Assembly: GCF_026210795.1 (NCBI RefSeq)
Contig: NC_089429.1
Coordinates: forward strand, 2,790,001 to 2,854,000
Direction of reading: 5' to 3'
Origin: Rhizophagus irregularis
Taxonomy: Eukaryota; Glomeromycota; Glomeromycetes; Glomerales; Glomeraceae
DNA: 64,000 nucleotides
Shown here: positions 56,739 through 64,000 of the stretch, one piece after another
Position numbering within the stretch: the stretch's first letter is position 1
Layout: every line of letters begins with the position of its first letter
Translations under genes and position numbers: made by a program
Notes under the pieces: model-generated
Database searches by the model: none
What the model was told of the DNA's origin: nothing
The model's input: the letters and a program-made list of their open reading frames with translations, nothing else

Positions 56739-57065
56739 ATCTTTAAACGCAAATATATCAAGATTCACTGATCCGTTTTCTATAAGTTTAGGCTCGTTGG
56801 AAAGCCCTTGTTCTGGACTTTATAGGCGAAAAAAGAGCTCACCGATTGAATCATTAAATCCGGAGATATTTACGTTTAAAGTTGAGGTATAAACTTTTTA
56901 ACATGCTTAAATGCAAATATCTTGGGATCCACTGATCCATTTTTTATAAATTTAGGCTCTTTGGAAAGCCTTTGATCTGGTCTATATGAACGAAAAAAGA
57001 GCTTGCCAATTGGATTACTGGATCTGGAGATATTTACGTTTTAAGTTGAGATACAAATTTTTAAC
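56739..57065. repeat. tandem duplication of a 165-bp block
   Basis: Two copies share gatcc(a/g)ttttctataa, tttaggctc(g/t)ttggaaagc, cgaaaaaagagct and ggagatatttacgttt in the same order (56757-56890 and 56930-57060). They are about 85 per cent alike by eye. Located just upstream of the LINE remnant. Non-coding. Confidence 0.6.
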
Positions 57066-58234
57066 ATATATAGTAAGTGTTAAGAATTATATTAATTTAA
57101 AAGAAATATTTACCAAATTATAGTATAATAACATTAAATAAAAATTTTTTAATACTTATTTCCAATTTACTGTATATTATATAGTATTTTGTATAATAAA
57201 AATGTAATAAAATTAATATTTTAATTAAAGGTAGACAAATCAGCCCATATGTCCAGTACCTTTAATAAGTGTAGTATTATCAATTTTGCCTTAATTATAT
57301 GTAGTAAAAAATTAGTTATTCTACTTACCCTTCACATTATAAATACTATTTACGTTAAGAGTACCATTCACGTTTGCACTGTGAAAATCTATTCTAATAA
57401 TAGGCGAGATTCTCATCTTACCTAATTAACATTGCATAAATTATCACATACTACTGATTCCTTACTATAAAATATTTATTTATATATATTATGTAAAGGG
57501 ATAATGATATAATTACATGTGTCAAATACTTTTTATACTTTTTTAATTTTAGTATAAAAAATTAATCAAATTATATCAATATAATTATATAAGTAATTCA
57601 ATGTATAGACTTAACTAATTATACTATTATTATATTTAATAAGTTAATAAATTTGCATTTTTTTAATTGTTTATATAATATTATATAAAATTTTTATATA
57701 CTATAAATACTTTACTAAAAATATACATTTTTCTGAATTGATTTTATAATTATTTTGAAATACTTCTGTTATATTGAAATTATTTTGTAATATTTGATTT
57801 TATTTTGTAATAAATTTGAAAAATTTTACAGATATTATTCAATAAAATAACTGAAATGTAATGATACGAAATAATTCTGTAATATATTTTATATACTGAT
57901 TTTATTTTAATATTATTTTGAAAAATTTTACAGATATTATTCAATAAAATAACTGAAATATAATGATATGAAATAATTCTGTAATATATTTTATATACTG
58001 ATTTTATTTTAATATTATTTTGAAATATTATTCAATAAAATAACTGAAACATAAATAATATGAAATTATTCTGTAATATATTTTTCATATTGATTTTATT
58101 TTATAATAAATTTAATATTACTTTGAAAAATATTACAAATATTATTTAAAAAACTAATTGAAATATTTTGTAATTGTAATATTATACTTAATTTGAAATA
58201 ATACTAGTTTTATGATTTTACCTAGTAGTAATTA
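57066..58234. repeat. AT-rich stretch with a 100-bp unit repeated three times
   Basis: 57066-57820 is plain AT-rich DNA. At about 57825-58130 a unit with ttcaataaaataactgaaa, aatgatacgaaataattctg, taatatattttatatactga and ttttattttaatattatttt is present three times, decreasing in quality to the right. No gene. Confidence 0.55.
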
Positions 58235-58784
58235 CAGTAGGCGATCAAAAGTATACGGACACCTTGTTTTACAAAATTATGTAGATTACCATATGGGTAT
58301 ATGATATGAATAACACATGATTTTGAATTTAGGATCATGATAAACAAATGCACTTAATTTTTCAGACTTTCCTTTTTTAGTTAATTTTTTATCAAACATG
58401 GAATCATTTGCACTAAAATTGTCAAAAACATAAGATTAGGAATCTTGATTTTAAACTTACTGAAAATCTCTGGGCAGATATAAAAACAATTATTTACCCA
58501 CTTTCTGACATACTTCACTATCATTTTAACTTGAAAAAAATAATAAAGAATGCACAAAAAAAAATATTTCTCAAGAATATATAAGAAAATTAATCAATAT
58601 GATGCATGGAAAATTGAAGTAATTACTGCCATAAATTAAATTATTAGCGCCTATATTTTTATGTAATTCAATAAATGAAGATAAAATAAATATGTTTACT
58701 TTATATTTTTAGTTTTATTTTATATTATATGTATGAGAATTTTTTTAATTTGAGAGATGTCCGTATACTTTTGATCGCCTACTG
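58235..58784 (+). mobile_element. deleted Tc1/mariner element with perfect TIRs
   Basis: The ends are a perfect 27-bp inverted repeat beginning CAGTAGGCGATCAAAAGTAT, flanked by TA at 58233-58234 and 58785-58786. Inside, 58440-58500 still reads as a Tc1-family C-terminal transposase piece (LTENLWADIK, corresponding to the usual PIENLWxxIK block). Most of the transposase is deleted (element 550 bp). The exact ends suggest a fairly recent insertion. Confidence 0.85.
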
Positions 58785-58852
58785 TACATTTATTATTACA
58801 TTTATAACTAGTACTCTAGCAACATTAAACTACATTCATTATATTATTATTT

Positions 58853-60449
58853 TTACCAATTCATAAAGGTTCTAATATCTATTTCTTTTGCAAATGTTGT
58901 TCCACCCTCGCATGTAACATTTACATCAACTGTTTGCCGATCCAATTCGTGCAAATCTGCAAGAATAGTATGTCGCCAATCAGTTCGTTTATTACTAGTA
59001 ATTTCATCATCATAGTACTCTGTACGATTAACATTAAGTTTGACATAGTGTCTAACCATTATAAAAAGAACATTTGAAATGAAATTTTTAAGTAATGACC
59101 ATGATGTATGATCATTTACAAGTTCAACTTTTTTGACCTTTTTTATTTGAGATTGAAATACATTAATTACATCATCACTTGAAATAAAGTTCTTTATTAT
59201 GTGTGTTTCACTAGGTAGTTTATCCAAAGTACAACTAAAATATGCATGACAAATAAAAATTAAATAATAATCAATAATGTGTAGTATAACTAATACATAC
59301 TTATAACGATCCATAAAATCAAATGCAATCATTAAACAATCATCATAAAGACGTGTTTTCCAAGTTGCAAACCAACTTCGACCTTTACTTTTTGCATCTG
59401 AGGCATTCAAAGTTACACTGAGATGATTGGCACAATTTCGGGCTAATGCAAGAATTAATTGTGGTGTTGGTTTCTGAATTCGTATAAAAAGTATTTTACA
59501 TTCGTCAATAAAAAGATTAACTAGAAGATTCTTTAAACAATAAAAAATATATTAGTAAAAATAATCATTTTATGTATATACTGTATATAAAAGGAACTAT
59601 AATAAAATGTAAAGTGAACTTACATCATTTACTTGAGAAGATGGTTTAGTAATTATCGTAGTATCTTGATTTATTATTTGATTATTAGATGGATTTACAC
59701 TAGGAGTTGTAAAAGCTGCTAAATTGTTTGATGAAGATACAGCAGTTATCATTTGCATAAAAGCAGAAACCAATGTAGTTATATTATTAGGTTGTTGAGT
59801 TATTGTTGCAGTTAATGAATCAGTTGTAACAGATGGTGTATTGACTGATGATGAAGTTTGGTTATTAACTGGTGGTTGTAAATCAGATATTTGAGTCGTA
59901 TCTGTAGATATATTAGCTGATTGTTGTAAATCAGATGCTTGAACCATATTTGCAGATATATTATCCGATAAAGAAGTCTTTTGTTGATCATTAACGGAAA
60001 TTTCTTGTAATATATCATCAGGAATAGATAAAACGAATTTATTTCTGCTATCACTTTCATTATCAGAATCAAATTCTTCTATATTAATAACATCTTTATT
60101 TTCATCCAAAATTTATCATAATAATTAATATAGTTAATTCAAATCGTAACTAAATATAAAACTTAAACTGTTAATATCATATACTATACCTTCATGATCA
60201 ACTTTAGTTCGCTTATTATGATGTTTTTGAATATTATCATTATCTTTTATTATTTAACAATAGTAATTAGTATATAGTCAATTTTTTCATAGTGTAAATT
60301 TTTAATTAAATAAGTATTATCTTACTTGAATCAGATTCTACATCTTTATCGAAATTAATTTGTCTAGTTTTAATTTTATTTTTTGCACTAATATTGCGTC
60401 GTGTATTAGTTTTCCCTTTGGTCTACCTCTACCTCTACCCCTACCCATA
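58853..60449 (-). pseudogene. spliced gene, AT-hook-like N-terminus, unknown function
   Basis: The start at about 60449 gives MGRGRGRGRPKGK (AT-hook-like), after which the frame must slip by one base. A short exon near 60196-60245 (DNIQKHHNKRTKVDH) follows. The exon from 60109 (MDENKDVINIEEFDSDNESD) lacks a good AG before it. Then comes a long Thr/Ser/Gln/Asn-rich low-complexity linker. A 93-nt intron (59531-59623) and a 66-nt intron (59235-59300) join in phase to the conserved-looking C-terminal part: PQLILALARNCANHLSVTLN, SWFATWKTRLYDDCLMIAFD, KRTDWRHTILADLHELDRQT and the end DIRTFMNW. One slip and one doubtful splice site suggest decay. No known domain. Confidence 0.5.
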
Positions 60450-60575
60450 TTTAAATATTAAAAGAAAATTTTATTTAATTTTTTTTTTCAAAATGGATTT
60501 TATATCCTTTTATCCAATTTTAAGACTTAATTGGTTTAGTATAGCTGATAAATTAAACTTTTTTATTGAAAAGTA

Positions 60576-60938
60576 CTTTACTAAAAATGGCCAATTTTTT
60601 GAAATATTTTTATAGACCTAGATACAATGGCTTTCAAAACAATTGTGCAATTATTTTGTAAAATTTTTAAAATATATCAAGATATATTTGAGGTATTTTT
60701 GAGATTAAAATATTAAAATAATATCAAAGTTAATTATATTATAATAATAAAATAATAACAAAAACATTAAAAAATTATTGTGATATTATTATGAGTTATT
60801 TTTATAGACCTAGATACAATATAATTACAAAATAATAACAAAAATACAATAAAACCATTTTGATGTATTAAATGTATTTTTGTAGTATTTCAAAATTATT
60901 ACAAAATCATGTCAAAAAATTGGCCATTTTTAGTAAAG
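60576..60938. mobile_element. 363-bp mariner-like MITE
   Basis: The inverted ends, including flanking TA, begin TACTTTACTAAAAATGGCCA on both strands and match for about 28 bp without a mismatch. TA lies at 60574-60575 and 60939-60940. The interior repeats tatagacctagatacaata twice. No coding remnant. TA duplication indicates a Tc1/mariner family. Confidence 0.8.
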
Positions 60939-61034
60939 TATAAAAAGTATGTAATAATTAGGTAATTTTGAATTGACTATAATTATTATAGTATAGTCTC
61001 AAATTGATTATTAATAATTATAATCAATTAATAA

Positions 61035-61275
61035 AATAAACTTGGAAATAGATTTTATATAAACTTTTTTTTTTAAAAAAAAATTTTGTGTGAATAGATT
61101 TTATATAAGCTTTTTTTAAAAAAAAAAATTTTGTGTGAATAGATTTTATATAAGCTTTTTTTTAAAAAAAAAAAATTTCGTGTGAATAGATTTTATATAA
61201 GCTTTTTTTTTAAAAAAAAAAATCATGAAAATAGATTTTATATAAACTTTTTTTTTAAAAAAAAGAAACTTTTAA
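61035..61275. repeat. about 50-60 bp tandem repeat, five copies
   Basis: The unit gaatagattttatataagct followed by a T-run and A-run (ttttttttaaaaaaaaa) and ttttgtgt is present five times with small length changes in the homopolymers. The T-run/A-run junction makes each unit a potential hairpin. It lies between the two divergent genes. Confidence 0.8.
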
Positions 61276-61395
61276 AAAATATAAAAAAAAATTTACATCA
61301 AAAAATAATAATTATCCATTTTTAAAATCTAAAGTTATCAAATGTTTCTTAGAAAACGCAAAGCAGGCTTAAGTCAGCGATAACAGAATCAGAAT

Positions 61396-62184
61396 TAGTG
61401 CTCCTAACAGATCAGATCAGACCAGATTTTACTTAGATTCAATCTGATCTGAAATTAATTAAATCTGATCTGATCTGATCTGATCTGAATCAGATCGGTT
61501 TAAATTTAATCTGAATCAGATCAGATTTAATCAGATTCGAATCTGATCTGATCTGATTCGAATCTGATTAAATCTGATCTGATCTGAATCTGATCTGAAT
61601 CTGATCTGAATCTGGTCTGAATCTAAATAAATATGTTATAAATTCTAAAGTTATAATTTGTAATTCCAGTCAAATTCAAAATTCTGAAATTTCAGCCAAA
61701 ATGCCAAAATTAAATATGTAATTCGGCCAGAATTATGCACTTAACTCTGGCAGGAATTATTTAATTTCCAAAAAAGGAAATTTAGGTTACACAAAATGCC
61801 AAATTTGTTCCTATAAAAATCGATTTTTGTGGAACGGCTATCGCCAAAAAAGGAAATGATCGACATATCAGTTTTGGCTGGAGTTTAAAATTATGAATTA
61901 ATTCCAGCCGGCATTATGAATTCGGCTGAAATTATTAGTAAAATCAAATCTGAGATCTGAATCAAATCTGTCAAATCCAATCTGATCAGATTCAGATTTT
62001 AAATAAGCCTAATCTGAATCTGATCTGATCTGATCTGATCTGATCTGAAATTAATCTGATTTATTCAGATCAAATTTTTTTGATCTGAATCTGAACTGCA
62101 GATTAAATTTATCTAATCTGATCTGAATCTGACAGATCGGATTCAGATCAAATCTGATCAAATCAGATTTTTTTCGGAGCACTA
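61396..62184. mobile_element. 789-bp non-autonomous hAT element with perfect 8-bp duplication
   Basis: Ends TAGTGCTCC and GGAGCACTA, flanked by identical octamers ATCAGAAT (61388-61395 and 62185-62192). Both termini are about 200 bp of gatctgatctgaatc-type words; the right terminal poly-T plus CGGAGCACTA matches the design at 31372. The middle (61640-61940) has aattcggccagaatt and aatttccaaaaaaggaaatt palindromes shared with 22440-22685. It interrupts the start of the plus-strand gene. Confidence 0.9.
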
Positions 62185-63481
62185 ATCAGAATATTTCATT
62201 TTGTCTACGTAAACAAAACAAAAACATGTTGAACAAGTAAAAGAAAACAATAACATAAATAAAAGTGAGAGTGAAAATGAGAAGGAAATTTCTGCTAATG
62301 AAGAGGAACAAATTGTTAATAGTGATACACTATCAATTTTATCAACAGAAAATTTAAATAGTAATAGTAATTTAGATTCTTTAATGCAAAATTTGATACC
62401 AAATGATAACTGGCAAATTGATATTTCAAATTTGTTATCTGACGATGAAATGGAATATAATGATAGTAATTTTGTGAATAAAGAAAATGAATATGAAGAT
62501 CAAACAGTAGATAGTAAAACTAAACAATATGACAATAGTAATAAAATACACAATTTTTCTGGAAAGGCAGGACCTTATTTTTCTAATTTTACACATTTTT
62601 TATTATTTATGTGGATTACAAAACACCAAATAGGTATAGTATATTTGTATATTTAAAACAAATTTAGATAAGATTTACAATAATATAACTTTATTTTAAT
62701 AAATACTAGGTTGCGAGGCATATCGGGATTTTTCAAATATTATCAAACATCCAGATTTTAATATCAGTGATGTTCCATACTCTATTATTACAATTAAAAA
62801 ATACCGGGATAGTTTACCATTAATTTCATTTAATGGTTATGATATTGAACTTAATGATCGTGATACTCCTTCAACATCAAAACCAACTCGTCAAGCATTT
62901 GTATTTCAATTAAAAAGAATTTTACAACGTATAATGCTAAATCCATCATTACGTGATCAAATGTATTTTGGTTCAGGTATTTATTCCAAAATTAGACAAG
63001 AACTATGGCATGGTGATATTTGGCATAAATCACCATTATTTGGCACTACATACATCTATATAAATAATGGTAAATATACTTTGATTATTACAACATTATA
63101 ATTGTCTAAAACTTATTTTATTTATTTATAAATCTATTTTATAGTTATGTATAACCTTGGAGACTTTATTACATATTATGATAGAAACTCCAATACTTCT
63201 ATTAACTATGAATGAATTATTGGTTTTGTTATTTATGACAAAACTAAATGTTTTTTAATAAAAGCAGAAAGAATACTTGATTTTAATTCATTACCAAATC
63301 TTCTGAAATCTCGTCAAAGAAAAAATCAAATTAATAATACACAAAAACTTTGGATGACTAATGAGAATGAAATGATTGAACTCAATTGGATTGAATCTAA
63401 AATCAATGTATGGCTTATGGATACGAAAAAACCTGACAATTATGATTATTGTATTAATGAAATTGTCATATGAGGGTTAGG

Positions 63482-63767
63482 GTTGTACTAGTACAGTACT
63501 AGTACAGTATAGTACAATACTTAAGTACTGTACTTTGTACTTGAAAATTTAGTACAAATACAATTTTAGTACATACTATTAATAAATTTTATTGGTTAAT
63601 TTTATAAATATAAACAATATTGATCACATGATATCTACCTAAAATGGTTAAATTATATCCTAAAAAGTAATAATTGTATTAGTACAGTGTACTTAGTACT
63701 TGTACGAAATTTTTGCTAGTACAGTACGTACTAGAATTTTGCTAGTACAGTTGTACTACCACAACCC
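63482..63767. mobile_element. MITE with AGGGTTGT ends and GTACTAGTAC words
   Basis: Left agggttagggttgtactagt, right (complement) agggttgtggtagtacaact. The interior alternates agtactagtacagt-like palindromic words with an AT-rich centre. Coding sequence of the same gene lies on both sides. The flanking octamers gtcatatg and gtctataa are only partly alike, so the duplication has decayed or the boundary is slightly off. Probably hAT-type. Confidence 0.6.
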
Positions 63768-64000
63768 TGTCTATAAGAGTAATAATAAATGGAATACACG
63801 ATCAGTTGATCTTCATCACAAACATTCAATTGAATATACTCCAATACGAAAAATTTCAGATGAGTTACCTGTTTTTAAATTTTTTCTTGATATTTATATT
63901 GATAAATTTGGACCATTTTGTAATGCATATCATGCAATAGGAGGAATCTATTTACAAATTGGAAATATGACACAAGTTATACGTCAGAAACTTAAAAATC

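Larger units (their letters stand above)
61345..64000 (+). pseudogene. CACTA-like family gene, two insertions, runs off window
   Basis: A likely start at 61345 (MFLRKRKAGLSQR, then TAA) is cut by an hAT-type element (61396-62184). Sequence resumes with KSESENEKEISANEEEQ, an acidic region, and KAGPYFSNFTHFLLFMWITK. A 76-nt intron (62634-62709) follows, then EAYRDFSNIIKHPDFNISDV, LKRILQRIMLNPSLRDQMYF and ELWHGDIWHKSPLFG. A 75-nt intron (63070-63144) and NLGDFITYYDRNSN come next, then an in-frame TGA (63213), KSRQRKNQINNTQKLW, a second insertion (about 63482-63767), and VFKFFLDIYIDKFGPFCNAY with GIYLQIGNMTQVIRQKLKN at the edge. That last block resembles the LTLGNIPNHVRN block of Plavaka, so I infer a third CACTA-like transposase family. 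The 3' part lies beyond the window. Confidence 0.55.

Noticed and set aside
63478-63500. gagggttagggttg as a telomere-like tract
   Set aside because: Only about two TTAGGG-like words, at the end of an inverted-repeat element with a mirrored copy at 63760.
1-64000. Mitochondrial or bacterial origin because of the low GC
   Set aside because: Spliceosomal introns with GT..AG in consistent phase, eukaryotic DNA transposon families and LTR/LINE elements throughout.

Overview
The window is about 64 kb of very AT-rich nuclear DNA from a fungus. It has no bacterial or organellar organisation. Genes have short GT..AG introns (about 60-95 nt), and long A/T-rich stretches and transposable elements make up most of the length. 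The mix of Plavaka and other CACTA-like transposases, FAR1/SWIM Mutator elements, hAT elements, lineage-specific multigene families and a virus-type packaging ATPase fits the repeat-swollen genome of an arbuscular mycorrhizal fungus (Glomeromycotina, Rhizophagus-like). That assignment is recognition from memory, not a database result.

Layout. 0-3.5 kb: AT-rich DNA, a clean 60-bp minisatellite and a small spliced gene remnant on the minus strand. 3.9-8.5 kb: a Tnp2-type CACTA transposase gene full of in-frame stops and split by a 1.2-kb fold-back element. 8.9-11.5 kb: an LTR-retrotransposon fossil (minus). 12.2-12.9 kb: a small unrecognised spliced gene. 13.2-16.9 kb: a pogo-type MITE, then a complete-ended but broken Mutator-like element that carries an hAT-type MITE. 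17.2-18.9 kb: an LTR-retroelement integrase fossil holding a MITE that itself holds another MITE. 19.6-21.8 kb: an array of about 14 units with splice-site-like edges. 23.0-31.4 kb: hAT ends, a broken hAT transposase, and two large families of palindromic satellite. 31.4-32.9 kb: two pieces of unrecognised repeat-family genes facing each other.

33.3-36.5 kb is the best host gene: 15 exons with consistent phases, including a 167-bp exon+intron unit in tandem, and a C-terminal region that may be a PD-(D/E)XK-like fold. Next to it is a minus-strand A32-type packaging ATPase ORF (virus-like fossil). 38.1-41 kb: an unrecognised gene and an LTR/gag fossil. 41.7-49.5 kb is bounded by matching inverted ends and holds a Plavaka transposase (plus) and a second gene of unknown function (minus), the latter cut by two MITEs that left perfect 8-bp target duplications. 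Beyond it lies a second Plavaka copy (minus). 53.0-56.7 kb: a 5'-truncated LINE with RT and RNase H, cut by a MITE. 58.2-58.8 kb: a deleted Tc1/mariner element. 58.9-60.4 kb and 61.3-64.0 kb: two divergently oriented broken genes. The second is cut by an hAT-type element with a perfect 8-bp duplication and runs off the window.

The genes do not form a pathway. The story is repeated nesting: small non-autonomous elements of several families have landed inside larger transposons and inside gene families, often leaving readable target-site duplications. The most unusual structures are the mirror-symmetric fold-back at 6.1-7.25 kb, the hairpin satellites inside hAT-type ends, and the two arrays in which exon- or splice-like units are tandemly multiplied.
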